The notes under the pieces are model-generated. The model was not told the DNA's origin, did not search any database, and saw only the letters and a list, made by a program, of their open reading frames with translations. This document shows positions 26,649 through 35,245 of a DNA stretch of 64,000 nt, piece by piece. Source of the DNA: Sediminibacterium sp. (lineage in GTDB: Bacteria > Bacteroidota > Bacteroidia > Chitinophagales > Chitinophagaceae); assembly GCA_017537025.1 (NCBI GenBank), contig JAFWCB010000008.1, forward strand, positions 496,001 to 560,000, written 5' to 3'. Made by a program: the position numbers and the translations under genes. The first letter of the stretch is position 1. Every line of letters starts with the position of its first letter.

Positions 26649-28556
26649 TTGTTTAGATCCAATTTTCTATTCAAAATATTGCCGCTTGCTGTTTTCTTTT
26701 TATGTTTAAAAGCAATCGCACAGCCGCCGGCTAGTGTAATTGTAGAAGTAGATTCTCTTAATAAAGAAGCTTTTCAATTAAAGAAATCAAATGTTTGGGA
26801 TGCTTTAGAGAAACTTTATAAGGCACAAAACAAAGCCCAACTTACCGGTTATAAAAAGGGACTAGCTATATCTTACATGTACGAAGCCGGTATCTACCAA
26901 CAAAGAGGTTTTTCTAAAAGAGCTCAAGCCGATTACTATAAAGCACTTGATTTATTTCGTACCCTAAAGGATACACTTAACCTGGCAAAAATTAATCAGC
27001 AGTTAGGAAAAATTATTTCAGATGAAGGGCTGGTTGATTCAGCGTTATCAATATACAATGATTGTTTATACACTTTTAAAAATTATAATAGCAAAGAGGA
27101 TATCATTAATATCAAAAATAGTATTGGGATACTTTGGCTTAAGCAAAAAAAAACGGATAAAGCAGAAGTTATTTTTAAAGAGGCACTTAGCGAGAGTAAA
27201 TTCATAAAATATAAGTACGGTGAAAAAAAAGCGCTTCAAAATTTGGGCTTAGCTTCTTCTCAAAAAGAAGATTTTAACAAGGCACAAATTTATTTTCGGC
27301 AGTCATTAGTACTCGATTCTTTACTTCAAGATAAATATGGGATAGCTACTAATCTCAATTTTCTTGCATCTATTTTTGCTGAAAATAAAAAAATTGATTC
27401 AGCCTATTATTTGTACCATCAAGCGTATAAAAATGCAGCTAGTATTGATGCGTATGATATTCTTGGGCGTATCATTGAACGAATCATAAGCCTCAGTAAA
27501 AAAATCGGAGATAAAGATAAAATTACTGCTTGGCAAGATTCTTCGATTGCTGCACTTAAAAAACAAAGAGAGATAGAGAATCAATACGCTTCGGGATTTA
27601 TTGATATTATTAAGAAACAACAAAGCACGCGTATTGAGAGAGAAAATGCAATTAGCAGAGCAGAGCGAGTATCCCGCGAACAGTTTTATATTATAACTGT
27701 AGGCACATTTATCATGATTATTTTGGCTGTTTTAGTCGTATTGGTTTTTATTAATTTTCAACGTCAGAAATTCTTAGGTATCGAACTTCGGAAAAAGAAT
27801 AAATTGATCGAAGATCATGCAGCAGAGCTTAGAACATTGAATACAGAAATATCTGAACAAAACAAACTATTAGAATCCGATAATCGAACAAAAGATAAAT
27901 TACTGTCTATAATATCTCATGATTTGCGGAACCCATTGGTAAATATGAAAGGGATCCTGAATTTGGTAAATCAAGGTATCATACCCGATGATCAAGCAAA
28001 GCAACTTTTAGTTCAGTTAGAAACGCAGTACATGGGTACTACTTCCTTGTTGGATAATCTTTTATTTTGGTTACGCGGACAAATGCAGGGAAAAAATTTA
28101 GAGAAGATAAAAGTAAATATTTCTCAAATTGTGAAAAGCTTGGAAGAAGAGCATCGCATGTTGTTACAGCGTAAAGTAGTCAAATTTTTCAATCATATTA
28201 TCACCGGTACAGAATTATATGCAGATAAAGAAATGATCCGGATCGTACTGCGAAACTTAATCAGTAATGCTATAAAATTTACCCCTGAAGGAGGCACCAT
28301 TGAGATTATGGCTGAAAAAAATGCTTCTGAAACCCTTATTAGCGTTAAGGATTCCGGTATAGGTATGGATGATCAAACTATTGAAAAAATTAAAGCAAAA
28401 AATTATTATACCACCGCGGGTACTTCTTTGGAAAAAGGAAGTGGCTTTGGGTTAATGCTTTGTAGCGATTTAATAAATAGGCATAACGGGAAACTGGAAA
28501 TCTTTAGTGAGCCATCAAAGGGCAGTAAATTCAGTATACATATTCCTGCTAAATAG
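26649..28556 (+). CDS. TPR-containing membrane histidine kinase
   Basis: The open frame begins inside the preceding terminator, so the start must be later. The TTG at 26649 gives a good signal peptide ('FRSNFLFKILPLAVFFLCLK', then AIAQ) and about 635 residues; the only nearby ATG (about 26620) is out of frame. Residues about 30-330 form tetratricopeptide repeats ('RAQADYYKALDLFRTLKD', 'LQNLGLASSQKEDFNKAQIY'). A transmembrane helix follows ('FIMIILAVLVVLVFI'), then a coiled coil and kinase core: His in 'SIISHDLRNPL', N box 'NLISNAIKFTPEGG', G boxes 'DSGIGMD' and 'GSGFGLML'. The partner regulator is not adjacent. Confidence 0.85.
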   Translation: MFRSNFLFKILPLAVFFLCLKAIAQPPASVIVEVDSLNKEAFQLKKSNVWDALEKLYKAQNKAQLTGYKKGLAISYMYEAGIYQQRGFSKRAQADYYKALDLFRTLKDTLNLAKINQQLGKIISDEGLVDSALSIYNDCLYTFKNYNSKEDIINIKNSIGILWLKQKKTDKAEVIFKEALSESKFIKYKYGEKKALQNLGLASSQKEDFNKAQIYFRQSLVLDSLLQDKYGIATNLNFLASIFAENKKIDSAYYLYHQAYKNAASIDAYDILGRIIERIISLSKKIGDKDKITAWQDSSIAALKKQREIENQYASGFIDIIKKQQSTRIERENAISRAERVSREQFYIITVGTFIMIILAVLVVLVFINFQRQKFLGIELRKKNKLIEDHAAELRTLNTEISEQNKLLESDNRTKDKLLSIISHDLRNPLVNMKGILNLVNQGIIPDDQAKQLLVQLETQYMGTTSLLDNLLFWLRGQMQGKNLEKIKVNISQIVKSLEEEHRMLLQRKVVKFFNHIITGTELYADKEMIRIVLRNLISNAIKFTPEGGTIEIMAEKNASETLISVKDSGIGMDDQTIEKIKAKNYYTTAGTSLEKGSGFGLMLCSDLINRHNGKLEIFSEPSKGSKFSIHIPAK

Positions 28557-28716
28557 CATCATCTTGCTTATTCCCGGCTGAAAAAATAGTATCCACTGCT
28601 CCACCTAGCATCGGGAATTTCTCTTTTACAAAACCTGCAATAGTTTCAATCGCCTTTTTGGCCTGATTAGCATCTAGTCCTGCTTCCTGTATTAATTTGT
28701 CTATTAACTCATTCAT
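28549..28716 (-). CDS. 55-residue conserved small protein downstream of clpX
   Basis: A short minus-strand frame reading MNELIDKLIQEAGLDANQAK and onward to a TAG at 28549-28551. It starts 2 nt after the clpX stop, so it is very likely translated from the same transcript. It is predicted as two or three helices with a 'KFPMLGGAVD' turn and a polar tail (NKQDDAI), soluble and cytoplasmic. I recognise it only as the sort of small helical protein seen in Bacteroidota, with no known function. Its last 8 nt overlap the convergent histidine kinase stop. Confidence 0.75.
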   Translation of the reverse strand: MNELIDKLIQEAGLDANQAKKAIETIAGFVKEKFPMLGGAVDTIFSAGNKQDDAI

Positions 28717-28718
28717 GA

Positions 28719-29966
28719 TTATGCTACTTTTAACGCGCTGAGTTTGCTTTTACCAAACATTTTTTCAGCATATTCGATTGTTATCGTGAACCTCTTTGTT
28801 CCGGTTCCGGGTAATTCAAACATAGCGTCTGTAAGAATACTTTCGCAAATACTTCTTAACCCTCTGGCACCTAATTTATACTCCATTGCTTTATTCACCA
28901 TAAAATCAAATACTTCCGGGTCTATATCCAAATCAATACCCTCCAATTCAAATAGGCGAGTATACTGCTTAATTAAAGAATTTTTTGGCTCAGTAAGAAT
29001 ACCTCTTAATGTTTCAGCATCTAAAGGATTGAGATGTGTAACAACTGGTAAACGACCTAATAATTCAGGGATTAATCCGAAACTCTTTAGATCTTGCGCA
29101 TTAATAAAATGCAATAAATTTTTTCGCTGTAATTCCTGTTCTTCCTTATTTACACTAAATCCAATGGCATTGGTATTTACTCTTCGAGCTATAATCTTAT
29201 CGATACCATCAAACGCACCGCCACAAATGAATAAAATATTTCTCGTATCTACTTTGATCATTTTTTGTTCGGGATGTTTCCTGCCCCCTTGTGGCGGAAC
29301 CAATACTTCGGTACCCTCCAGCATCTTCAAAAGTCCTTGTTGAACACCTTCTCCGCTAACATCTCTCGTGATAGATGGGTTATCTCCTTTTCTAGCTATC
29401 TTATCTATCTCGTCTACATAAACAATACCTCGCTCAGCAGCTTCAACATCATAATTACAATTTTGTAGTAAACGAGTAAGCATGCTTTCTACATCTTCAC
29501 CAACATATCCTGCTTCAGTGAATACAGTTGCATCTACAATAGCGAATGGAACATTTAATAAACGAGCAATGGTTTTAGCCAATAAAGTTTTACCGGTACC
29601 GGTTTCTCCAACCATTACAATATTACTTTTCTCGATCTCTACCTCTTCAGAAACCTGACGGTTATTTACACGCTTGTAATGATTGTAAACGGCAACGCTT
29701 AATACTTTTTTAGCATCATCTTGACCAATTACATACTCATCAAGAAATTTTTTGATCTCGATCGGTTTACGAACATTGAGTTTAGATCCTGATTTTGAAT
29801 CGTCTGAACCGGTAATTTTTTTTGCGCTCAACTCTTGCTCAATAATTTCTTGGGCATGATCAACGCAATTTTCACAAATATGCCCTTCCTGCCCGGCAAT
29901 GAGTATTTTAACCTCATCGCGAGTTCGGCCACAAAATGAACAATGTAAACTAGACGATTTAGACAT
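28719..29966 (-). CDS. clpX: ATP-dependent Clp protease ATP-binding subunit ClpX
   Basis: A 415-residue ClpX of full length. The N-terminal zinc finger has the four Cys of '[10 protein letters not shown]' and 'HICENC'. The AAA+ module has Walker A '[18 protein letters not shown]', Walker B '[12 protein letters not shown]', the pore loop '[13 protein letters not shown]', and sensor 2 in '[11 protein letters not shown]'. The IGF-type ClpP-docking loop is seen as 'NAIGFSV'. It unfolds tagged proteins and feeds them to ClpP. It is separated by 78 nt from the second clpP gene, preserving the tig-clpP-clpX order known from many bacteria. Confidence 0.98.
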   Translation of the reverse strand: MSKSSSLHCSFCGRTRDEVKILIAGQEGHICENCVDHAQEIIEQELSAKKITGSDDSKSGSKLNVRKPIEIKKFLDEYVIGQDDAKKVLSVAVYNHYKRVNNRQVSEEVEIEKSNIVMVGETGTGKTLLAKTIARLLNVPFAIVDATVFTEAGYVGEDVESMLTRLLQNCNYDVEAAERGIVYVDEIDKIARKGDNPSITRDVSGEGVQQGLLKMLEGTEVLVPPQGGRKHPEQKMIKVDTRNILFICGGAFDGIDKIIARRVNTNAIGFSVNKEEQELQRKNLLHFINAQDLKSFGLIPELLGRLPVVTHLNPLDAETLRGILTEPKNSLIKQYTRLFELEGIDLDIDPEVFDFMVNKAMEYKLGARGLRSICESILTDAMFELPGTGTKRFTITIEYAEKMFGKSKLSALKVA

Positions 29967-30044
29967 AACAATACAAAGCTACACAATTACCAAGCTATCT
30001 GGTATTAATTCGGATAAAAGGAGGGGGTACTATGTGCAGAAACC

Positions 30045-30680
30045 TTAAATTTTGTTTAAAACACTGTCTACAATGCCATATGCCACTGCTTCATTGGCAT
30101 CCATCCAATAATCTCGGTCAAAATCTGTCATAATCTGTTCAACAGATTTACCACAGTTTTCTGCTAAAATTTTGGCTCCCAATTCCTTCGTTTTTCTAAT
30201 TTGGTTAGCATGGATTTCAATATCAGCGCTGGTTGCTTGAAAATAACCTCCAATACTTGGTTGGTGAATCATTACTTCCCCATGAGGATAAATAGCCCTT
30301 TTCCCTTTAACACCGGCACTTAATAAAATAGATCCCATACTAGCAGCTAAACCCATACAAATCGTATTAACAGGACTTTGAATCATTCTCATAGTGTCGT
30401 AAATAACCATACCACTAGTTACTACGCCGCCCGGGCTATTAATATAAAATTTGATGTCTTCGCCCGGTTTATCTGCCTCTAATAATAATAATTTGCTTAC
30501 CACATCCCTAGCCGATTTATCCTCTACTGGTCCCCATAGATAGACAGCTCTTTTTTCGAAAAAAAGCTTTTCCATTTTTTTGTTTATGAAATCGGGTACC
30601 GGGGCAGATTTTTCCTCTTTTGGCTCATCCTCTTCTTCATCATTATTTACGAAAGGGCTTATATATTTCTGTTGTATCAT
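30045..30680 (-). CDS. clpP: ATP-dependent Clp protease proteolytic subunit (second copy)
   Basis: A 211-residue ClpP paralogue. The catalytic triad is visible: Ser in 'GLAASMGSILLSAG', His in 'GEVMIHQPSIGG', and Asp in 'DFDRDYWMDA'. The N-terminal region is longer and acidic ('VNNDEEEDEPKEEKSAPV'), unlike the first copy, so the two may form mixed or alternative 14-mers. It starts 4 nt after the upstream clpP gene, implying tight coupling. Confidence 0.93.
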   Translation of the reverse strand: MIQQKYISPFVNNDEEEDEPKEEKSAPVPDFINKKMEKLFFEKRAVYLWGPVEDKSARDVVSKLLLLEADKPGEDIKFYINSPGGVVTSGMVIYDTMRMIQSPVNTICMGLAASMGSILLSAGVKGKRAIYPHGEVMIHQPSIGGYFQATSADIEIHANQIRKTKELGAKILAENCGKSVEQIMTDFDRDYWMDANEAVAYGIVDSVLNKI

Positions 30681-30684
30681 GGAT

Positions 30685-31377
30685 TTATTTTTTTTCTTTT
30701 CTGGGATTGGTTAAAAGTACCTCATCTACTAAACCATATTCTTTTGCTTCTACTGCGGTCATCCAAAAATCACGATCACTGTCTTTAGCAATAGTTTCAA
30801 CCGATTTACCGGTATGATTCGCTGTAATAGTATATAATTCTTGTTTTAGTTTTTTAATTTCCCTAGCGGTGATCTCTATATCGCTTGCTTGTCCGCCAAT
30901 ACCCCCACTTGGTTGGTGAATCATGATCCTACTATGTTTTAAAGCAGTTCGCTTTCCTTTTACACCTGCACAAAGCAAAATCTGTCCCATACTGGCCGCA
31001 ATACCTGTACAAATAGTAGCTACATCGGGGCCTATAAATTGCATAGTGTCATAAATACCTAAGCCGGCATATACACTACCACCAGGACTATTAATATACA
31101 TCTGTATATCTCTACTACGGTCGGTACTTTCAAGAAAAAGTAACTGGGCAGTAACGATATTAGCCACATAATCGTTGATTCCTTCTCCTAAAAAAATGAT
31201 CCGATCCATCATAAGCCGACTGAATACGTCCATACTAGCAACATTTAGTGGCCTTTCTTCGATGATATAAGGAGTAAGATTAGTAAACTGTTTTGCCGCC
31301 TTATAATTATGCATCACAGCACTGCTGATGCCTTGATGTTTTACAGCAAATTTTTCAAATTCATTTCCGATGTTCAT
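30685..31377 (-). CDS. clpP: ATP-dependent Clp protease proteolytic subunit (first copy)
   Basis: A 230-residue ClpP. The triad is Ser in 'GIAASMGQILLCAG', His in 'SRIMIHQPSGG', and Asp in 'DSDRDFWMTA'. The C terminus is basic ('LLTNPRKEKK'), and the N-terminal propeptide-like stretch of about 35 residues may be processed. It lies downstream of tig across a 222-nt gap that contains palindromic element C, and upstream of the second clpP. Confidence 0.95.
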   Translation of the reverse strand: MNIGNEFEKFAVKHQGISSAVMHNYKAAKQFTNLTPYIIEERPLNVASMDVFSRLMMDRIIFLGEGINDYVANIVTAQLLFLESTDRSRDIQMYINSPGGSVYAGLGIYDTMQFIGPDVATICTGIAASMGQILLCAGVKGKRTALKHSRIMIHQPSGGIGGQASDIEITAREIKKLKQELYTITANHTGKSVETIAKDSDRDFWMTAVEAKEYGLVDEVLLTNPRKEKK

Positions 31378-31477
31378 ACTACTATTTTTCGCTTTGAAGA
31401 TAAGGGGTTTTGCCCCTATAATAACAGTATGTAGTCAAAATCTGTGCAAACTGTGGGTAACCGACAAAAGGGCAGTA

Positions 31478-31599
31478 GGAGGGGAAGGTATAAGCAGTAA
31501 GGTGAAAGGTGGAAGGGATAAGGTGGAAGGGATAGAATAAAAGCTATAAGCTATAAGGCATAGGGTATACCTTACAGCTTACGACTTTCAGCTTTACCT
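31478..31599. repeat. Palindromic word-repeat element C (tig-clpP gap)
   Basis: The left part iterates GGTGAAAGG, GGTGGAAGGGATAAGG and AGCTATAAGCTATAAGG. An inverted pair follows: AAAGCTATAAGCTATAAGG (31540-31558) against a right arm at 31570-31595 whose reverse complement contains AAAGCT, TAAGCT and GTAAGG. The right arm ends within 5 nt of the tig stop codon. Confidence 0.7.
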
Positions 31600-32964
31600 T
31601 TAATGATGGTGATTCTCTACCAGTTTTGTAAATTCTTCAACACTTATAGGAGCTTCTTTGGCAACAACCTGTGTTTCCAGTACATTAAATAGTTTTTCGG
31701 CACTAATGCGATGATAGCTATCCTCAACAAATTTTTTATCCTGCATCATTCGATTTGCATAATCTTCAACCCATTGCTGATTATCACCTAAGGCACCAAG
31801 TTGCCCACCCATGTAGCTGAATAATTGCATCTTAGCAAAATTCCGGATATCTTCCGGCAACACTTCAATTTTGTTGTCTTGGGTAAGTTTTGAGCTTATT
31901 AAAGTCCACTTTAATTGATTTACAAAAACGGGGTAATCTTTTTCCGCTTCTTCTGCCGTTTTCGGCTTTTCACCACCCGATTGTAACCAACGTTTCAAAA
32001 AGCTTTCAGGGAATTCAATAGATACATTATCAAGTAAAGCATGATAAATCTGGTCTTGCATTTGATTGCGAGCAGATTGATCATAATATTTTTCAATCTC
32101 TTCTTTAACGGCATTTCTAAAATCTGCTTCTGTTTTAATACTATCATTATTGGGATATGCAGCCAGAAAAAATTCTTCATTTAATTCGGCCTTCTCCACC
32201 AATCCAACTTTGGTAATTGTTAGGTTGAAGAAACGATTGTTATCTTCTCTTTGTAAACCTAAATCGGCTAGAATAGTTTCGGCCTCTTTGTCTTCAAATG
32301 CCTGACTGATTTGTAAATGAATCGTATCATCCTTCTTCTTTCCTTGTAAATTGTTTCGGAATGAAGGCGCAAAATATTTTACCAAGAGCGAGTTATCTTT
32401 TGTGATACCGCCTTCAAGTAGAGTACCGGTAGCATCTGTTTCAGTGAAGGTAACATTCAATACATTATCATCGCTATTTACGGCTTCCGGTTCGGTCATT
32501 TTACCAAAACGAGTTTGTAAGCGTGCAACTTCATCATTGATCATATCTTCTGTAACGGTTATTTTATAACGGGTTACAGTGATAGAAGATGGATCTAATT
32601 CAAAACTTGGCTTCAATCCAATTTCAAATGCAAAAGCATAATCAGCCGGATTATTCATATCTAAAGCTCGTGCATCAACGTCTAGTGGTAGTGGTTGTGC
32701 AAAAATATCTAGTTGTTCTTTTCCGATATAAGCGTTCAATTCAGCTTCTACTTTACGGAATATTTCGTCGGTAAATACGCTTTGACCGTACATTTTCTTT
32801 ACTAAACCGGCAGGTACCATACCCTTTCTAAAACCAGGAATATTTGCATTTTTTGCATATTTCTTCAAGCTTTGTTCGAAGCCTGTATAATAATCTTCTT
32901 TACTTAAGTTTACGGTAAGTTTATCATTCAATAAACCAATGTTTTCACGTGTAATGGTAGCCAT
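31600..32964 (-). CDS. tig: Trigger factor (ribosome-associated chaperone)
   Basis: I start at the ATG at 32964 ('MATITRENIGLLNDKLTVNL', 454 residues); nine extra codons upstream are not conserved in character. The ribosome-binding motif region is 'NIPGFRKGMVPAGLVKKMYG' (the GFRxGKxP signature with Met for Lys). The middle domain is a divergent PPIase-like region ('LLEGGITKDNSLLVKYFAP'), and a long helical C-terminal chaperone domain follows, ending in three His. Trigger factor binds at the ribosomal exit tunnel and shields nascent chains. It heads tig-clpP-clpP-clpX on the minus strand. Confidence 0.94.
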   Translation of the reverse strand: MATITRENIGLLNDKLTVNLSKEDYYTGFEQSLKKYAKNANIPGFRKGMVPAGLVKKMYGQSVFTDEIFRKVEAELNAYIGKEQLDIFAQPLPLDVDARALDMNNPADYAFAFEIGLKPSFELDPSSITVTRYKITVTEDMINDEVARLQTRFGKMTEPEAVNSDDNVLNVTFTETDATGTLLEGGITKDNSLLVKYFAPSFRNNLQGKKKDDTIHLQISQAFEDKEAETILADLGLQREDNNRFFNLTITKVGLVEKAELNEEFFLAAYPNNDSIKTEADFRNAVKEEIEKYYDQSARNQMQDQIYHALLDNVSIEFPESFLKRWLQSGGEKPKTAEEAEKDYPVFVNQLKWTLISSKLTQDNKIEVLPEDIRNFAKMQLFSYMGGQLGALGDNQQWVEDYANRMMQDKKFVEDSYHRISAEKLFNVLETQVVAKEAPISVEEFTKLVENHHH

Positions 32965-32988
32965 ATTACTTTTTTTGAATTCGGGGGG

Positions 32989-32996
32989 CAAAGGTA
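32989..32996 (-). promoter_or_regulatory. Candidate -7 element for tig
   Basis: The minus strand reads TACCTTTG, an exact TAnnTTTG followed by C, 24 nt upstream of the tig ATG and just after the tRNA terminator. Confidence 0.55.
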
Positions 32997-33013
32997 GGGG
33001 TTTCCAACAAAAA

Positions 33014-33031
33014 AACCGCTCGAAAGCGGTT
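33014..33031 (-). terminator. Terminator of tRNA-Leu
   Basis: On the minus strand AACCGCT pairs with AGCGGTT around a UUCG tetraloop, followed by a T-run (TTTTT). Confidence 0.85.
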
Positions 33032-33034
33032 TAG

Positions 33035-33116
33035 TGCGGATGATAGGGGTCGAACCTACATGCCTCGCGGCGCTAGATCCTAAGTCTAGTGCGTCTGCCA
33101 ATTTCGCCACATCCGC
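33035..33116 (-). tRNA. tRNA-Leu (anticodon TAG)
   Basis: An 82-nt minus-strand tRNA with a 7-bp acceptor stem (GCGGATG pairing with CATCCGC) and discriminator A. The anticodon stem is CTAGA/TCTAG around loop CTTAGGA, giving anticodon UAG. It has an extra variable arm expected of class II tRNA-Leu, and a T-loop GTTCGACCCC. The CCA end is not encoded. It lies between a PAS kinase gene and tig, both minus strand. Confidence 0.95.
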
Positions 33117-33144
33117 AGGTTGGGGTGCAAAAATAAGGGTTTTA

Positions 33145-34674
33145 CTAAAAACGAACAGTAAAAATTGTGCCTTTCCCAAGCTCACTTGCTGCTGAAATCG
33201 TTCCTCCCTGATCTTCAATTTGATTTTTTATAAGATAGAGGCCGATTCCTTTACTATCGTAGCCGCTATGAAAGCTTTTCTGAAACTTGAACAAAAGATG
33301 ACCATATCGCTGCATATCAATACCTAAACCTTGATCCGTTACTTTTAAAAAAGTAGCGCCAAACTCTTTATATGTTTTTATATGGATCATGGGAGGTGTA
33401 TTGGGGATATTATATTTTAAACTATTACTTATTAAATTATACAGAATACTCTGCATATACACTTTTGGGTATTGAATAGATGGGCATAATAAATCATAAG
33501 TGATAACAGCTCCTTTTTTGGAAATCAGGTCCTGTAATTGTAACGACACACTTTCAATTATTTCCCTGAAGTTGCAATCTGATAAAGGAAGTTCATGTTC
33601 CAGATGTATTTGTAAAATTTGAATAAGCTCATTCAAGTTATTAGCTAAATCATTACTCACTTTTTTTAAGTAATCCATCGATGCTTTTTTAATTTCCGGG
33701 TCATCGGCAGACTCATACATCTCAAGCATTTTCTTAATATTATGAGCCGGACCTCTTACATCATGTGTAATAATACCGGCAAAGTCTTTAAGCTGACTAA
33801 CCTTTCTCTCTAGCGTTTGTTGTACCTGTGTTAGTTTAATATTTCGCTGCTCTAAATTTTTATTCAGTTCTTTTAATTCAGTAATTTCTTGAACTTGCGA
33901 CACAAAAAAGTCAACCTCTCCCGTTTCTTTAAAAACAGCTGAAACGGTATTTAAACCCCAACAAATGCTTCCATCCTTTCTAATATATCGTCTTTCTCCC
34001 TGATAAAAATCTACTTGCTTATTAATCAAACCCATTACATCTACTTCTGCAATGGCTGTGTCATCCGGAAATGTAATCTCAGCAAAATGTTTTCCTACTA
34101 ATTCTGCCCTCGTGTACTGAAGCAAGGCACATGTGGCTTCATTAACATCCAGAATAAAGCCGTCTGTTCCTGTAATAGCCATCGCGATATGTGAAAACTG
34201 GAAAATATTAGTAAACTTCTCCTCACTTACACGTACCCGTTCTTTTTGTTGATTAAGGAGTTTAATAGATTCTACCAACTCGGTAACATCAGAAAAAGTG
34301 GCTAATCCGTAGTTACCTGTGGAGGTGGCAATGATACGAGTATTGATATTGATCCATTTGCGTGAATTACCCTTTATTTTTAATCCAATAACTTTATTGT
34401 TCTGCGGCTCACTGGTTTCAAGTGTTATTGAAATGGGCAGCTTATGCGCAGGAGCCGCTGTACCGTCTATAAAAACGGCATTCCAATCGGCATCATAGGA
34501 AGACTTTCCGGAAAGTTCTTCAGCACTCATTTCTAGAATCTGAAGCGCCCGCTCGTTAAAACCAATAATGATTCCCCCTTCCTTTTCAACGATTACACCC
34601 TCCTCTATCGAATCTATAACAGATTGAAGAAATGTAGCATCTTTAAAATGATCTACAAATTGGGATGCGCTCAT
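33145..34674 (-). CDS. Cytoplasmic PAS-domain histidine kinase
   Basis: A 509-residue kinase without transmembrane segments. A first PAS domain lies near residues 12-130 ('VIDSIEEGVIVEKEGGIIIG'), a second PAS with PAC motif near 148-270 ('FQFSHIAMAITGTDGFILDV', 'YIRKDGSICWGL'), then a coiled coil to about 300. The kinase core has the phospho-acceptor His in 'GIITHDVRGPAHN', N box 'NLISNSLKYN', and G boxes 'DQGLGIDM' and 'GIGLYLIKNQIEDQGG'. The stimulus is unknown and no response regulator is adjacent. Confidence 0.9.
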   Translation of the reverse strand: MSASQFVDHFKDATFLQSVIDSIEEGVIVEKEGGIIIGFNERALQILEMSAEELSGKSSYDADWNAVFIDGTAAPAHKLPISITLETSEPQNNKVIGLKIKGNSRKWININTRIIATSTGNYGLATFSDVTELVESIKLLNQQKERVRVSEEKFTNIFQFSHIAMAITGTDGFILDVNEATCALLQYTRAELVGKHFAEITFPDDTAIAEVDVMGLINKQVDFYQGERRYIRKDGSICWGLNTVSAVFKETGEVDFFVSQVQEITELKELNKNLEQRNIKLTQVQQTLERKVSQLKDFAGIITHDVRGPAHNIKKMLEMYESADDPEIKKASMDYLKKVSNDLANNLNELIQILQIHLEHELPLSDCNFREIIESVSLQLQDLISKKGAVITYDLLCPSIQYPKVYMQSILYNLISNSLKYNIPNTPPMIHIKTYKEFGATFLKVTDQGLGIDMQRYGHLLFKFQKSFHSGYDSKGIGLYLIKNQIEDQGGTISAASELGKGTIFTVRF

Positions 34675-34748
34675 ATTTGTTTTACAGGTTTCTGAAACAC
34701 TAAAATAAAGTATTAAGGAAACGGAGACATGTAGTAATTCGTCGAAAT

Positions 34749-35240
34749 TTAGTTCGCAAACGTTTGCGGAATTACCAAACTCTCCACTAGTTCCGTGAGA
34801 AAAGTACGATCGTTTTCATCAAAATCATTGTATTCGACACTATCTACATCTAAAACTCCCACAACTTCATTATTTCGGATAATCGGTATTACAATTTCAG
34901 ATCTAGATAAGCTACTGCAGGCGATATGTCCGGGAAACTGCTCTACATCGGGTACTATAAGTGTTTTTTTCTCAGCCCAGCTTGTGCCACAAACACCTTT
35001 ACCTTTTTTAATTCTCGTGCATGCAATCGGTCCCTGAAAAGGCCCCAATACTAGTTCGTCTGCTCTTACTATATAAAAACCAACCCAAAGCCAGTTAAAT
35101 TGCTGTTTTAATGCAGCAACCATATTCGCCATATTCGCAATCAAATCCGGCTCCCCTTCCAGCAATGCCTTTATCTGGGGCATTAATGCCTTATACTGTT
35201 CTTCTTTTGTGCCCGCTATCACATATAAATCTTCGGCCAT
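34749..35240 (-). CDS. msrC: GAF-domain free methionine-(R)-sulfoxide reductase
   Basis: A 163-residue single GAF domain of the fRMsr (YebR/MsrC) family. The three cysteines used in catalysis are visible in 'GPIACTRIKKGKGVCGTSW' and 'GHIACSSLSRSEIVIP', with 'VGVLDVDS' at the core strand. The enzyme reduces free methionine-(R)-sulfoxide with thioredoxin. It starts 5 nt before the flippase stop-start boundary on the same strand (35240 versus 35246), so the flippase and this gene are likely cotranscribed. Confidence 0.9.
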   Translation of the reverse strand: MAEDLYVIAGTKEEQYKALMPQIKALLEGEPDLIANMANMVAALKQQFNWLWVGFYIVRADELVLGPFQGPIACTRIKKGKGVCGTSWAEKKTLIVPDVEQFPGHIACSSLSRSEIVIPIIRNNEVVGVLDVDSVEYNDFDENDRTFLTELVESLVIPQTFAN

Positions 35241-35245
35241 ATCTT

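Noticed and set aside
28744-29343. 199-codon open frame antisense to clpX
   Set aside because: It is a mirror of a highly conserved gene; no start signal and no coherent protein features.
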